This document shows positions 25,308 to 35,022 of a stretch of DNA of 64,000 nt, one piece after another; positions within the stretch are counted from its first letter, which is position 1; the number at the start of each line of letters is the position of its first letter. Source of the stretch: Bacteroidales bacterium (GTDB taxonomy: Bacteria; Bacteroidota; Bacteroidia; Bacteroidales; Muribaculaceae); assembly GCA_004557825.1 (NCBI GenBank), contig SFFL01000001.1, positions 62,001 through 126,000 on the forward strand. The letters run 5' to 3'. The position numbers and the translations under genes are program-made. The notes beneath the pieces are model-generated. The model saw only the letters and a list, made by a program, of their open reading frames with translations, did no database searches and was not told where the DNA came from.

Positions 25308-26270
25308 ATGGACATACTGAAAGTAAATAACGTCAGCAAACATTTTACCAACCATACGGCGCTCGACAATGTGTCGCTCAGCATCCCCGAAGGGTCGGTA
25401 TACGGCCTGCTCGGGCCTAACGGCGCCGGCAAAACCACCCTTATCCGTATCATCAACCACATCACAGCGCCCGACAGCGGCTCGGTGGAATTTATGGGGC
25501 ACCCGCTCGTGGCCGAAGATGTGCGCTACATAGGCTATCTACCTGAAGAACGCGGTCTTTACAAAAAGATGAAAGTGGGCGACCAGGCAATGTTTTTCGC
25601 CCGTCTGAAAGGACTGTCGCCGCGCGACGCCCAGATGCAGCTGAAAATGTGGTTTGAAAAATTCGGCATTTCCGACTGGTGGAACCGCAAGGTGGAGGAG
25701 CTGTCGAAAGGTATGGCACAGAAGGTGCAGTTCATCGTCACTGTGCTCCACAACCCCAAACTGCTTATCTTCGACGAGCCGTTTTCGGGCTTCGATCCCA
25801 TCAACGCACAACTGCTGAAAAATGAGATTTTGCATCTGCGCGACCAGGGCGCTACCGTGATTTTCTCCACGCACAATATGGAGAGCGTGGAGGCGCTTTG
25901 CGACGACATCACCCTCATCAACCGGTCGCACAACATTCTCACCGGCAACGTCAACGAGATTCGCAACTCTATGGGCCGCGGCCGCTACACCCTCTCCTTC
26001 GAGGGTGAGCCGGAAAAACTGCTTGAAGCGCTCGGCTCGCGTGTATTAGAGCACACGTTCACCCGGCAGGAGAATTCGCCGGTAGTGTCGGCTCGACTGA
26101 AACTCGACCCCGATGTATCTCGTCGCGAAATCATCTCCCTGGCCAACGACGCCGTAGATCTGGTGGCTTTCGACCGCGCACTCCCCTCGATGAACGATAT
26201 TTTCATCGAAACCGTAAGCGCCAACAACCCCGGCGCCGCCGAGGCAGCAGCCCTCAACACGATGGCTTGA
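25308..26270 (+). CDS. ABC transporter ATP-binding protein (NatA-like)
   Basis: A 320-residue ATPase. Walker A GPNGAGKTT (about residues 37-45), Q-loop replaced by the LPEERGLYKKM stretch of NatA-type proteins, signature VEELSKGMAQKVQ, Walker B LLIFDEPFSGFDP and H-loop FSTHNME are all visible. The C-terminal about 100 residues form an extra domain common in this exporter class. I chose the ATG at 25308 (MDILKVNNVSKHF) over an upstream in-frame start that crosses the promoter. It pairs with the permease 43 nt downstream. Likely exports Na+ or another small solute; the substrate is not determined. Confidence 0.94.
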   Translation: MDILKVNNVSKHFTNHTALDNVSLSIPEGSVYGLLGPNGAGKTTLIRIINHITAPDSGSVEFMGHPLVAEDVRYIGYLPEERGLYKKMKVGDQAMFFARLKGLSPRDAQMQLKMWFEKFGISDWWNRKVEELSKGMAQKVQFIVTVLHNPKLLIFDEPFSGFDPINAQLLKNEILHLRDQGATVIFSTHNMESVEALCDDITLINRSHNILTGNVNEIRNSMGRGRYTLSFEGEPEKLLEALGSRVLEHTFTRQENSPVVSARLKLDPDVSRREIISLANDAVDLVAFDRALPSMNDIFIETVSANNPGAAEAAALNTMA

Positions 26271-26313
26271 CCGAATCACAGTTCACTGAATATCAATCAT
26301 TAATCCGAAATAA

Positions 26314-27627
26314 ATGCACAATCTCAGCATTATCATACAGCGCGAATTTACCGAACGCGTTGCCAAGAAAAGCTTCATCATCACCACTCTGCTAATGCCG
26401 CTGTTTATGGCGCTTCTGATGGTAGCGCCGGCGCTGATTATGCTTTTCTCCACCCCCTCCAACAAAGTGATTGCCGTGGTCGACGAGAGCAAAATCGTGC
26501 TTCCGGTGCTTCAGAAAGCCGACACCGAGCACATCACCTTTGTGCCCGTGGAGCAGACGGCCGATTCAGCCATTCAGGACGAAGATTATTACGCCGTGCT
26601 CTCCATCCCGCGCGACATCGTGAGCAACCCCAATTCAGCCACCCTCTTCCTCCACGAGGGAGGTTCAATCGAAACCGAGGCTATGATTTCCGGCCTGATT
26701 GCCGACGCCGTGCGCGATTCGCGTATGCGCGCCTACAACATTGAGAACCTACAGGAGATTATCGACGAAACAAACGTGGAAGTGCAACTGCAGACGCTCC
26801 GCATCGATGAAAGCGGAGCTGAAAGCGCCACCTCGTCGGGCATCTCATTCGGCATAGGAATGTTTATGGCCTTCGTGCTCTATATGTTCCTGCTGATGTA
26901 TGGCCAGATGGTTATGACTTCAATCATTGAGGAGAAAACCAACCGCGTGCTCGAACTGGTTGTATCCTCCGTAAAGCCCGTTTACCTGATGCTCGGCAAG
27001 ATTATCGGCGTAGGCCTTGTGGCTGTGGTACAGATTATTATCTGGGGCGTGCTGCTTTGCCTCGTATCGGCATTCCTGCTGCCCGCACTGATTCCGGCCG
27101 ACGTTATGACCCAGGCCGCAATGAGTCAGGCCGGCACCCTTCAGGCATCGGCCGACAGCATCGATCCGGAGATGCTCAACGCCATCGGACTGGTCACCTC
27201 CTGGAGCTTTATCGCCAAGATATTCGGCTATATGCTGATCTTCCTCATCGGCGGCTTCCTGTTCTACGCCTCGATTTTCGCCGCCATCGGTTCGGCCGTC
27301 GACAATGTGCAGGACGCCTCGCAGCTCACTTCCTTTGCCGTAATACCTATTATTATCGGCCTGGTCATCGGTATGACCGTCGGCACCGACCCCAATTCCA
27401 CCCTGGCCTTCTGGAGCTCCATCATCCCCTTCACCTCACCGATGGTAATGCTTATGCGTGTGCCCTTCGATATCCCCTCCTGGCAGGTATGGCTCTCAAT
27501 AGGGCTGCTTTACCTCTCCTTCATCGCCATGGTGTGGGTTGCCGCGAAAATCTACCGCATCGGCATCTTTATGTACGGCAAAAAGCCCACCATCAAAGAT
27601 CTCATCCGCTGGGCCCGCTACAAATAA
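26314..27627 (+). CDS. ABC transporter permease (NatB/YhaP-like)
   Basis: A 437-residue inner-membrane permease of the ABC2 class. One N-terminal helix (about residues 24-45, after the FTERVAKKSFIITTLLMP motif) is followed by a large extracytoplasmic domain (about 50-185), then five or six membrane helices in the C-terminal half. The segment SIIEEKTNRVLELVVSSVKP is the conserved cytoplasmic loop of this family. Cotranscribed with the ATPase upstream. NatAB homologues export sodium; other relatives export antibiotics or peptides. Confidence 0.93.
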   Translation: MHNLSIIIQREFTERVAKKSFIITTLLMPLFMALLMVAPALIMLFSTPSNKVIAVVDESKIVLPVLQKADTEHITFVPVEQTADSAIQDEDYYAVLSIPRDIVSNPNSATLFLHEGGSIETEAMISGLIADAVRDSRMRAYNIENLQEIIDETNVEVQLQTLRIDESGAESATSSGISFGIGMFMAFVLYMFLLMYGQMVMTSIIEEKTNRVLELVVSSVKPVYLMLGKIIGVGLVAVVQIIIWGVLLCLVSAFLLPALIPADVMTQAAMSQAGTLQASADSIDPEMLNAIGLVTSWSFIAKIFGYMLIFLIGGFLFYASIFAAIGSAVDNVQDASQLTSFAVIPIIIGLVIGMTVGTDPNSTLAFWSSIIPFTSPMVMLMRVPFDIPSWQVWLSIGLLYLSFIAMVWVAAKIYRIGIFMYGKKPTIKDLIRWARYK

Positions 27628-27644
27628 CCCACCCCAGCCCCTCG

Positions 27645-27760
27645 GCCCTCAGCACCCAAAGCTAAATTTCCCCCCGGCCCTCAGTGCCCAAAGCTAAATG
27701 CCCCTCGGCCCTCAGCGCCTCGGTTCTATGCTACAGCAGCCCTCAGCGCCCAAAGCTAAA
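27645..27760. repeat. Four-copy 31/32-nt repeat with conserved 22-nt core
   Basis: Cores start at 27645, 27677, 27708 and 27739. Each begins GCCCTCAG; copies 1, 2 and 4 end CCCAAAGCTAAA, while copy 3 has diverged after 12 nt. It is not CRISPR, because the intervening parts are about 10 nt and similar to each other. Confidence 0.8.
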
Positions 27761-27805
27761 CGCGCCCTATGCCAGCCTGGTGTGGGGCGCAGGCCTTGTC
27801 CAGTT

Positions 27806-27825
27806 ATCGCCCGTGCACGGGCGAT
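27806..27825. repeat. 20-nt perfect palindrome
   Basis: ATCGCCCGTGCACGGGCGAT. It may be the hairpin of a terminator for the ABC operon (no T-run follows; C-run instead) or a protein-binding site. Confidence 0.6.
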
Positions 27826-27911
27826 CCCCCCGCCCTCTTCGTTAGGCTTGGCAGGCACAGGCGCACAAAAGGCGCACAAAATGGTGAAAATGAAAAAATT
27901 TCACAGAAAAT

Positions 27912-27942
27912 TTGCCCAGGTCAGAAAAAATTGCTTACTTTG
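27912..27942 (+). promoter_or_regulatory. Promoter of rpmB-rpmG-DUF4295
   Basis: TTG (27912-27914), 20-nt spacer, TTACTTTG (27935-27942), one base off the TAnnTTTG consensus. Leader about 119 nt. Confidence 0.55.
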
Positions 27943-28065
27943 CACTCTGTTTTGTGGCTCATCCTTGAAAGCCCCGGGAAAGATGCACCCTGCGGGCGAT
28001 ATGAGAACTGAGATGGCGGCCACGGCAATCTACGTATTTTAATAATAGAATATCTCATAACAGCC

Positions 28066-28323
28066 ATGTCAAAGATTTGTCAGATTACAGGCAAAAAAGC
28101 GATTACAGGTAATAACGTATCGCACTCGAAGCGCCATACAAAGCGCCGCTTCAATGTGAACCTCTTCAACCGCAAGTTCTATTGGGTAGAACAGGGCACC
28201 TGGGTGCTCCTGACCGTATCGGCCGCAGGCCTCCGCACCATCAACAAAATGGGCCTCGATGCCGCTCTCAAGCAGGCCAACGAAAAGGGTTATATCACTG
28301 AAATCAAAACATTAGACTTCTAA
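28066..28323 (+). CDS. rpmB: 50S ribosomal protein L28
   Basis: An 85-residue large-subunit protein bL28. It starts [25 protein letters not shown], the classical family opening, with basic NRKFYWVEQ and TINKMGLD segments. It is first in a three-gene operon with L33 (6 nt downstream) and DUF4295. Confidence 0.97.
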   Translation: MSKICQITGKKAITGNNVSHSKRHTKRRFNVNLFNRKFYWVEQGTWVLLTVSAAGLRTINKMGLDAALKQANEKGYITEIKTLDF

Positions 28324-28329
28324 ACGAAT

Positions 28330-28518
28330 ATGGCAAAGAAAGCTAAGGGCAATCGCGTGCAGGTAATCCTTGAATGCACCGAACATAAAGCCAGCGGTAT
28401 GCCCGGTACATCCCGCTACATCACCACAAAGAACCGCAAGAACACCACCGAGCGTCTTGAGCTGAAGAAATACAACCCCATCCTCAAGCGTGTAACCGTT
28501 CACAAGGAAATCAAATAA
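28330..28518 (+). CDS. rpmG: 50S ribosomal protein L33
   Basis: A 62-residue bL33 with the [12 protein letters not shown] start and [11 protein letters not shown] core. The zinc-binding cysteine pairs of the C+ form are absent (only one C in ECTE), so this is a zinc-free C- form. It follows rpmB by 6 nt. Confidence 0.96.
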   Translation: MAKKAKGNRVQVILECTEHKASGMPGTSRYITTKNRKNTTERLELKKYNPILKRVTVHKEIK

Positions 28519-28544
28519 TCACAACTCCTTAATCACACCAAGAT

Positions 28545-28694
28545 ATGGCAAAGAAAACCGTCGCTTCGCTGCAGAAAGGCGAAGGCCGCACCTACTCCAA
28601 GGTTATCAAGATGGTGAAATCGCCCAAAACCGGCGCTTACACTTTCCAGGAGCAGATGGTCCCCAACGACCAGGTGCAGAGCACTCTCAAATAA
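28545..28694 (+). CDS. DUF4295 small basic ribosome-associated protein
   Basis: A 49-residue lysine-rich protein (MAKKTVASLQKGEGRTY... opening; ends VQSTLK). Its position directly after rpmB-rpmG is conserved in Bacteroidota. I recall that this family was identified as an extra large-subunit protein (named bL38) in Bacteroidota ribosome structures, but I have not verified that here. It is 26 nt downstream of rpmG and is followed by a terminator. Confidence 0.9.
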   Translation: MAKKTVASLQKGEGRTYSKVIKMVKSPKTGAYTFQEQMVPNDQVQSTLK

Positions 28695-28758
28695 TTTTCA
28701 GATTACAGATTCCTGCCCGCGCCCCCGTGGCGCCCGGCAGCCACTCTATACTCTACCG

Positions 28759-28800
28759 GCATCCCGCAGCCCACTGGGTCTCGGGATGCTGCTGTTTTTT
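28759..28800 (+). terminator. Terminator of rpmB operon
   Basis: GCATCCCG (28759-28766) pairs with CGGGATGC (28782-28789), with a nested pairing between CCCA and TGGG, then TGCTGTTTTTT. Confidence 0.75.
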
Positions 28801-28927
28801 GTGGGCATCGAAAATACACACCGGAGGCGGAGACTTTTGAGGGAGGCCTTCCGGCGAGGCGGAGATTTCGAGAGATACAACTCAAACGGATTTCAGCGAA
28901 AAAAATTAATAAATTTTCGCATTATGT

Positions 28928-28958
28928 TTGTGAATCCGATTGTTTTACGTTATTTTTG
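28928..28958 (+). promoter_or_regulatory. Promoter of sppA
   Basis: TTG (28928-28930), 20-nt spacer, TATTTTTG (28951-28958). Confidence 0.65.
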
Positions 28959-29079
28959 TAGCTGAATTAGTGCCTAAGGCCGTAATTAGCCGGGAGATTT
29001 GTGTCCTATAAGGGCGCAATTCTCTCTAATTCAGTGCATTAACCTCTATACTGACAATTCCTTACCTATCTGTAAGATT

Positions 29080-30852
29080 ATGTTGAAAAATTTTTTCATA
29101 TCGATGCTCGGCGCCATTGCCGGATTCTGGATTTCGCTGATGCTGCTTTTTCTCGTGATGGTTATGGCCATTGCCGGATCGGTGGCTTCGATGGTGCTGA
29201 ACTCTTCAGAGCAGGATATGAAAGTAGAAAAAGGTTCAATTCTGCGTATTTCGCTCGACACGCAGATTGAGGAACGCCACTCCCCACGCGATATCCAGGC
29301 TTTCATCAACGAGGAACCGGAGCCGCAGACTCTCGAAAATCTAATCTACGCAATCAAAGCGGCAAAAGAGGATGACCGCATCGTGGGCATCTTTCTGAAT
29401 TGCAACGGTGCTTCGGCCGGTTTAGCCACACGTCAGACACTGGCAAATGCGCTTACCGACTTCAAGACTTCAAAGAAATGGATTCTGGCCTACGGCGACA
29501 ATTACAATCAGGGCGACTACTACGTAGCTTCCTGCGCCGACCACCTCTACCTCAACCCCAGCGGCAGCATCGATCTGCGCGGTCTGGCCACCTCCATCCC
29601 CTTCTTCAAGGGGCTGCTCGACAAGGTGGGTGTGACTATGCAGGTGTATAAAGTCGGCACATACAAAAGCGCCGTCGAGCCATTCATCCTCGATAATATG
29701 AGCGACGCCAACCGCGAGATGTCGCAGTATTTCCTCAACAGTCTGTGGAAGGAAATGGGTGGCACTATCGCCAAGAACCGTAAGTTGACGTTAGACAAAG
29801 TAAATATGCTGGCCGATTCGCTCGTGCCATTCGACGCCCCGGAGCAGTTTGTAAAACTCAAACTCGCCGACGGGCTGAAATATGTCGACCAGGTTGAGGA
29901 GGAACTTAAAAAACTCACCAACACCAAGAAGGACGACGACCTGAAAATCATCGACTATGATTCATATCTGGTCGACGCCACTATCCCTCACTCGCAAAGC
30001 AACGACAACAAGATAGCCGTATTCTACGCCGTAGGCGACATCACCGACGCCGGCGTCACCGGTATCACTGCCGAAAAGATGGTGCCCGAGATTCTCGACC
30101 TTGCCGAGGACGACGACATCAAGGCTATGGTGCTCCGCGTAAATTCGGGCGGCGGCTCGGCCTTTGCTTCCGAGCAGATCTGGCACGCATTAGAGGTGTT
30201 CAAGTCGAAAGGGAAAACCCTCTACGTATCGATGGGCGACTATGCCGCATCGGGTGGCTACTACATCTCCTGCGGCGCCGAGCGCATCTTTGCCGAGCCA
30301 ACCACACTCACCGGCTCAATCGGCATCTTCGGTATGATTCCCTGCGCCAAGGAGCTATTCAACGACAAACTCGGAGTAAACTTCGGTGTTGTCACCACGA
30401 ATGCCGGAGGCGCATTCCCCAATATTATCCAGCCAGCCACGCCTGCTGAGTCTCGCGCTATGCAGGGCGCCATCAACCGCGGTTACGAGCTGTTCACCTC
30501 GCGCTGCGCTACCGGCCGCAATATGCCGCAGGACTCCATCAAGGCCATCGGCGAGGGTCGCGTTTGGGACGGCGTCACCGCCAAACGAATCGGGCTTGTC
30601 GACCAGCTGGGCAGCCTCGACGATGCCGTAGCTTCGCTGGCCAAGAAAATGGGATACAAAGATTATCAGGTAATCACCTACCCCGAGCATAAAGCCAATT
30701 TCTGGGATATGCTTGCCACCCTGTCAGTTCAAGCCAAAGCATCGGCGCTGAAGGAGGAACTCGGCGCATATTACCCGATCTATATGGAACTGAAACGCTT
30801 CGAGAACCTTGAGCCGATTCAGGCACGTATGCTCCCGATGACAGTACACTGA
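29080..30852 (+). CDS. sppA: Signal peptide peptidase SppA (67K type)
   Basis: A 590-residue membrane serine protease of family S49 that degrades cleaved signal peptides. It has one N-terminal helix (about residues 8-34) and a duplicated domain as in the long E. coli form. The catalytic lysine is in GTYKSAVEPF in the first half and the nucleophile serine is in AASGGYY in the second half, followed by TGSIGIFG. The ATG at 29080 is chosen since the membrane anchor begins there (MLKNFFISML); an upstream in-frame ATG adds 27 residues with no family match. The next gene, lpxK, begins 36 nt downstream. Confidence 0.94.
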   Translation: MLKNFFISMLGAIAGFWISLMLLFLVMVMAIAGSVASMVLNSSEQDMKVEKGSILRISLDTQIEERHSPRDIQAFINEEPEPQTLENLIYAIKAAKEDDRIVGIFLNCNGASAGLATRQTLANALTDFKTSKKWILAYGDNYNQGDYYVASCADHLYLNPSGSIDLRGLATSIPFFKGLLDKVGVTMQVYKVGTYKSAVEPFILDNMSDANREMSQYFLNSLWKEMGGTIAKNRKLTLDKVNMLADSLVPFDAPEQFVKLKLADGLKYVDQVEEELKKLTNTKKDDDLKIIDYDSYLVDATIPHSQSNDNKIAVFYAVGDITDAGVTGITAEKMVPEILDLAEDDDIKAMVLRVNSGGGSAFASEQIWHALEVFKSKGKTLYVSMGDYAASGGYYISCGAERIFAEPTTLTGSIGIFGMIPCAKELFNDKLGVNFGVVTTNAGGAFPNIIQPATPAESRAMQGAINRGYELFTSRCATGRNMPQDSIKAIGEGRVWDGVTAKRIGLVDQLGSLDDAVASLAKKMGYKDYQVITYPEHKANFWDMLATLSVQAKASALKEELGAYYPIYMELKRFENLEPIQARMLPMTVH

Positions 30853-30888
30853 CTTCTATAACGATAACCCCGCAGATTTCTCACTCCG

Positions 30889-31977
30889 TTGCCACGCAAT
30901 AAGTTCATATCCAACGCTATTCTGCTACCTATGTCGAAACTCTACGGCATAGGGGTGTGGATTCGCAATGCTATGTTCAAGTGGGGAATACTGAAAGAAC
31001 GCACATTCGGTGTGCCGATAATCGTTGTCGGCAACCTCTCTGTAGGCGGTACCGGCAAGACCCCGCACGTGGAATATATCATCGACCTGCTCAAATACAA
31101 ATACCACATCGGTATGATTTCGCGCGGCTACAAGCGCGCCACAAAAGGGTTTGTGCTGGCCACCCGCCGCTCAACCCCGGCCGACATCGGCGACGAACCA
31201 TACCAGATATACCAGAAATTCCAGCGCGACATCTCTGTAGCCGTATGTGAAGACCGAGTGGCCGGTATCGAGGAGTTGCTCCGCATCGACCCGAAAATCA
31301 ATCTGATAGTGCTCGACGACGGCTTCCAGCACCGCTACGTGAAACCGACCGTATCGATTGTGCTCACCGACTTCAACCGCCCGGTATTTGAGGACAAGCT
31401 ACTTCCCTACGGACGTCTGCGCGAACCGCTCAACGCTATCTACCGCGCCGATATGGTGGTGGTTACCAAGTGCCCTGAGCGGCTTAAGGGAATAGAATAC
31501 CGCATACTCAAAAACGGGCTGAAACTGTTCCCCTACCAGGGGCTGTTCTTCTCGTCAATCGAATACGCGCCACTCAAGCCGCTCTTCCCCGACGAAGCCA
31601 TCGATGCCCCGTATCTGAGCTGGCTCACAAAGGAGGACACCATCCTGGCTGTCTCGGGCATTGCCAATCCAAAGCCCTTCCTACGCTATCTCAAGAGTTT
31701 CTACGCTCATATCGCTATAAAGACATTCCCCGACCACTATAACTTCACCCGCCGCGACCTCGACGCACTGCTGCGCCGGTTCAACGATCTCCCCGGCGAG
31801 CGCAAGCTTCTGATTACCACCGAAAAAGATGCTGTAAGACTCATCAATAATCCATACTTTCCCCAGGAACTGAAAGAATGTGCCTATTATGTGCCGGTGA
31901 GCGTGCGCTTCGATCCGCACAATATCGACACTTTCGACAATGAGCTGCAGAAGTTTCTTCTCAAATCCATCAAGTAG
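30889..31977 (+). CDS. lpxK: Tetraacyldisaccharide 4'-kinase LpxK
   Basis: A 362-residue inner-membrane kinase that phosphorylates the lipid A disaccharide at the 4' position. The N-terminal LYGIGVWIRN stretch and Walker A VGGTGKTP (about residues 52-59) are typical, as is DDGFQHRYV. The start appears to be TTG at 30889, because the family's N-terminal helix extends upstream of the first in-frame ATG (30931). It follows sppA by 36 nt and is in the order sppA-lpxK-punA-thiL. Confidence 0.93.
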   Translation: MPRNKFISNAILLPMSKLYGIGVWIRNAMFKWGILKERTFGVPIIVVGNLSVGGTGKTPHVEYIIDLLKYKYHIGMISRGYKRATKGFVLATRRSTPADIGDEPYQIYQKFQRDISVAVCEDRVAGIEELLRIDPKINLIVLDDGFQHRYVKPTVSIVLTDFNRPVFEDKLLPYGRLREPLNAIYRADMVVVTKCPERLKGIEYRILKNGLKLFPYQGLFFSSIEYAPLKPLFPDEAIDAPYLSWLTKEDTILAVSGIANPKPFLRYLKSFYAHIAIKTFPDHYNFTRRDLDALLRRFNDLPGERKLLITTEKDAVRLINNPYFPQELKECAYYVPVSVRFDPHNIDTFDNELQKFLLKSIK

Positions 31978-32114
31978 GAATGCATAATACGGAATTGCAG
32001 AATGCATCTTGCTAAATGATTGTAGCTCGGGATGCTGAACAAACCGCGCGAGCTTCGCGTTTCAACTATAAGTGCAATGTGCACATTCCCGGTTAATCTA
32101 AAACCAACACACCT

Positions 32115-32927
32115 ATGTTAGAAAAAATCAACCAGACCGCCCGTTATCTCAATTCAAAAGTGAGCGATATGCCCAAAATCGCCATCATCCTCGGCACCGG
32201 ACTCGGCCCGCTCGCCGATATGATTGAAGACAAAACGGTTATCCCCTATTCTGAAATACCCAACTTCCCCGTGTCGACCGTAGAAGGTCATAGCGGCAAC
32301 TTCATCTTCGGCACCCTGTCCGGCAAGCGCGTAATGGCTATGCAGGGCCGTTTCCACTACTATGAGGGCTACGATATGAAGACCGTCACCTTCCCCGTTC
32401 GCGTGATGCGCGCTCTTGGCGTGGAGACGCTTATCGTGTCGAATGCTGCCGGAGGTATGAACAAGGAATTCCTGGTAGGTGATGTGATGATTATCACCGA
32501 CCACATCAACCTCTTCCCCGAAAACCCGCTCCGCGGCAAGAACTACAACGAACTCGGTGTTCGTTTCCCCGCTATGACCGAGGCTTACTCGAAGCGCCTC
32601 GTAGCCATTGCCGACAAGATTGCCCAGGATAAGAACATCCGCCTGATGCACGGCGTATATGTAGGCACACCCGGCCCCACCTTCGAGACTCCTGCCGAAT
32701 ATGAATATTTCCGCATCATCGGCGGCGACGCCGTGGGTATGTCTACCGTGCCTGAAGTAATCGTGGCCAACCACGGAGGTATGGAGGTGTTCGGCCTGTC
32801 GGTTATCACCGACCTCGGCGGAAAGGACATCACCCAGGTACCCACCCACGAAGAGGTGCAGCAGGCTGCCGTCACTGCAGAACCTATCACTAAGATGCTC
32901 GTTCACGAGTTAGTGGCACGTCTTTAA
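32115..32927 (+). CDS. Purine nucleoside phosphorylase
   Basis: A 270-residue trimeric-type PNP that splits purine nucleosides with phosphate. The [11 protein letters not shown] start, [27 protein letters not shown] and [16 protein letters not shown] segments are the family's phosphate- and purine-binding motifs; [12 protein letters not shown] and the later VITD residues complete the base pocket. It lies 137 nt after lpxK and 27 nt before thiL. Confidence 0.95.
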   Translation: MLEKINQTARYLNSKVSDMPKIAIILGTGLGPLADMIEDKTVIPYSEIPNFPVSTVEGHSGNFIFGTLSGKRVMAMQGRFHYYEGYDMKTVTFPVRVMRALGVETLIVSNAAGGMNKEFLVGDVMIITDHINLFPENPLRGKNYNELGVRFPAMTEAYSKRLVAIADKIAQDKNIRLMHGVYVGTPGPTFETPAEYEYFRIIGGDAVGMSTVPEVIVANHGGMEVFGLSVITDLGGKDITQVPTHEEVQQAAVTAEPITKMLVHELVARL

Positions 32928-32954
32928 GACACCGGTTTCATTCAACTCCTGAAA

Positions 32955-34007
32955 ATGGAACAGAAATCCACTGAAATATCTACCCTTGGTGAGTTCGGCC
33001 TTATCGACCGGCTCACCAAGGATTTACCTATAGTAAACAAATCCACCCTACGCGGCGTGGGCGACGACTGCGCCGTGATGAGTTACCCCGACACTGAGGT
33101 GCTCGTCTCCACCGATCTGCTTGTGGAGGGAATTCATTTCGACCTCACATACGTGCCGCTGAAGCACCTGGGCTACAAAGCCGCCGTGGTGAATTTCTCC
33201 GATATCTACGCTATGAACGGCCATCCACGGCAGATCACCGTGTCGCTGGCTATCTCGCGCCGATTCACCGTGGAGCATATCGAGGAGCTTTACAGCGGCA
33301 TCCGCCTTGCATGCGAGATCTACGGTGTGGATCTTGTGGGCGGCGATACCACTACATCGCGCTCCGGGCTGGTGATTTCCATCACCGCCATCGGCGATGC
33401 GCCGAAAGACCGCGTGGTGTATCGCACAGGCGCCAAAGACACCGACCTGATTTGTGTGTCGGGCGACCTGGGAGCGGCATATATGGGTTTGCAGCTGCTT
33501 GAACGCGAGCGCATCGCATCCGCCGGACAGAAGGACTTCCAGCCGCAGTTTGCCGGAAAAGAATACCTCATCGAGCGTCAGCTTAAGCCGGAAGCTCGCC
33601 GCGACATCATAGAGAATCTCGAGAAAGAGGGCATCGTGCCCACGTCGATGATGGACATCAGCGACGGCCTTTCATCGGAACTTATGCATATCTGCAAGGA
33701 TTCCGAAGTAGGGTGCCGGGTCTACGAAGACCGCATACCCATCGACTATCAGACAGCCGTTATGGCCGAAGAACTGAATATGAATCTCGTGACGGCTGCA
33801 ATGAACGGCGGCGAAGATTACGAACTGCTCTTCACTGTGCCGTTGCACTGCCACGAAGCTATCAAGAAGATTCCCGGTGTGAAGGTTATCGGCCATTGCA
33901 CGAAGCCCGAGTTAGGCACCTACCTCGTCACCCGCGACGGTGCCGAGCTGCAGCTCCGCGCCCAGGGCTGGAATCCGCTTGCCGCCGAAGAAACCTCCGC
34001 GCAGTAA
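32955..34007 (+). CDS. thiL: Thiamine-monophosphate kinase ThiL
   Basis: A 350-residue AIRS/PurM-fold kinase that makes thiamine pyrophosphate from thiamine monophosphate and ATP. GVGDDCAVM (about residues 35-43), STDLLVEGIHFD, KAAVVNFSDIYAMNG, GGDTTTSRSG, SMMDISDGLSSEL and NGGEDYELLFT are the metal-, ATP- and substrate-binding motifs. It closes the sppA-to-thiL block; a strong hairpin follows. Confidence 0.95.
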   Translation: MEQKSTEISTLGEFGLIDRLTKDLPIVNKSTLRGVGDDCAVMSYPDTEVLVSTDLLVEGIHFDLTYVPLKHLGYKAAVVNFSDIYAMNGHPRQITVSLAISRRFTVEHIEELYSGIRLACEIYGVDLVGGDTTTSRSGLVISITAIGDAPKDRVVYRTGAKDTDLICVSGDLGAAYMGLQLLERERIASAGQKDFQPQFAGKEYLIERQLKPEARRDIIENLEKEGIVPTSMMDISDGLSSELMHICKDSEVGCRVYEDRIPIDYQTAVMAEELNMNLVTAAMNGGEDYELLFTVPLHCHEAIKKIPGVKVIGHCTKPELGTYLVTRDGAELQLRAQGWNPLAAEETSAQ

Positions 34008-34084
34008 ACCCATAAGGCTCCTACATCACTGTAAAGCATACATTCCCCCGCATACAACACCGCAAAGACATTTTCCTAATAAGG

Positions 34085-34120
34085 CGCAGCGCCAAAATCC
34101 GCTTGGATTTTGGCGCTGCG
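34085..34120. terminator. Bidirectional terminator between thiL and the SIMPL gene
   Basis: A perfect 16-bp stem, CGCAGCGCCAAAATCC (34085-34100) and its complement (34105-34120), with a 4-nt loop GCTT, sits between converging genes. A modest T-rich tail follows on the plus strand (TATTTTA). Confidence 0.7.
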
Positions 34121-34143
34121 TATTTTAGCGTATATAACTGTTA

Positions 34144-34848
34144 TCAGTCGAGATAATAGGTGATGGTGGAAACCACTCTTACATTCTTGGTGAATGGTGT
34201 CGACGAGCTGGAATCCTCAATCGAGAACTGCCCTTGCGAAGCGGTCTTGATTTTGCCCACCTTCGAATCGCTGTCGGTGGCAAACTTCACAGCGGCCTCA
34301 CGGGCATTTTTGGTGGCGTCGGCTATCATTTCAGGCTTGATGGCGTTGAGCGCACGGAATTCATAGTCAATATACCCGTTGGAGTAAGGCACGCCCTCCT
34401 TCAGCAGGTCGGTCTGACGGGCAAGAAGCTCGCGCACCTTGCTCACTTTCGAGGTGGATACAGTCACCGTGCAGCTCAGCGAGTATTTGTAATGGAATGT
34501 ACCTGAACTGTACTGGTTGGCGGTGGCATTATACGTGTCGGGCGGGTTCACCGAAATCTCATCCTTACTGATGCCATTCGATGTAAGGAAACGCACAATG
34601 GTGTTGTTGTAGCCGGTAATCTGGTCGTAAAGCGAGAGGAGGTCGTCGCCGGCCACATTATAGGTCATAGGCCAGGTGACATAGTCGGCAGCAACGGAGC
34701 GCTCCGACAGGCCGCGCACTGTGACGGTGCGGTCGCGATAAGCCACATTGTCGATGCCGCTCTTTATAAACAGACCCAGGAAGAAGATGGCCAGGGCCAC
34801 CAGCCCCATACCAATCAGGCGATAAGCGCCGCTGTTGTTCTTATCCAT
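34144..34848 (-). CDS. SIMPL domain-containing protein
   Basis: A 234-residue protein with one N-terminal membrane helix (about residues 10-28) and a periplasmic SIMPL domain. RTVTVRGLSERSV begins the domain and is the typical first strand; YEFRALN and ATKNAREAAVKFA are later family segments. SIMPL proteins are linked to envelope stress or oxidative damage defence, but no biochemical activity is established. I chose the ATG at 34846-34848 (MDKNNSGAYRL) since an upstream in-frame start adds residues with no similarity. Confidence 0.85.
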   Translation of the reverse strand: MDKNNSGAYRLIGMGLVALAIFFLGLFIKSGIDNVAYRDRTVTVRGLSERSVAADYVTWPMTYNVAGDDLLSLYDQITGYNNTIVRFLTSNGISKDEISVNPPDTYNATANQYSSGTFHYKYSLSCTVTVSTSKVSKVRELLARQTDLLKEGVPYSNGYIDYEFRALNAIKPEMIADATKNAREAAVKFATDSDSKVGKIKTASQGQFSIEDSSSSTPFTKNVRVVSTITYYLD

Positions 34849-35022
34849 ATTATTATTTAAAATTGAATTATCATACATTCCGAAGGGCGCAAATTTTCCC
34901 ACAGTCCGGGTGAGCGCAAGCTGTCCTTCTTTATATTTTAGACAAAATCGTCAGGCAAAAGTTTAGACCAGCCCTGAAATAATCAATATTAGCGCCCCCG
35001 TTATGGGATTTGAACCACGATG

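Larger units (their letters stand above)
27628..28065. other. Intergenic region with repeats, palindrome and rpmB promoter
   Basis: This 438-nt gap after the permease gene is C-rich. It holds the GCCCTCAGCGCCC repeat array (27645-27760), a 20-nt perfect palindrome (27806-27825) and the ribosomal-protein promoter (27912-27942). I see no credible gene in it. Confidence 0.6.
28695..29079. other. Intergenic region: terminator and sppA promoter
   Basis: A 385-nt gap with the ribosomal operon terminator (28759-28800), the sppA promoter (28928-28958) and a leader of about 117 nt. No other gene is seen. Confidence 0.6.

Noticed and set aside
32076..32087. 12-nt palindrome upstream of the purine nucleoside phosphorylase gene
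   Set aside because: Short enough to occur by chance and not placed relative to a recognisable promoter.
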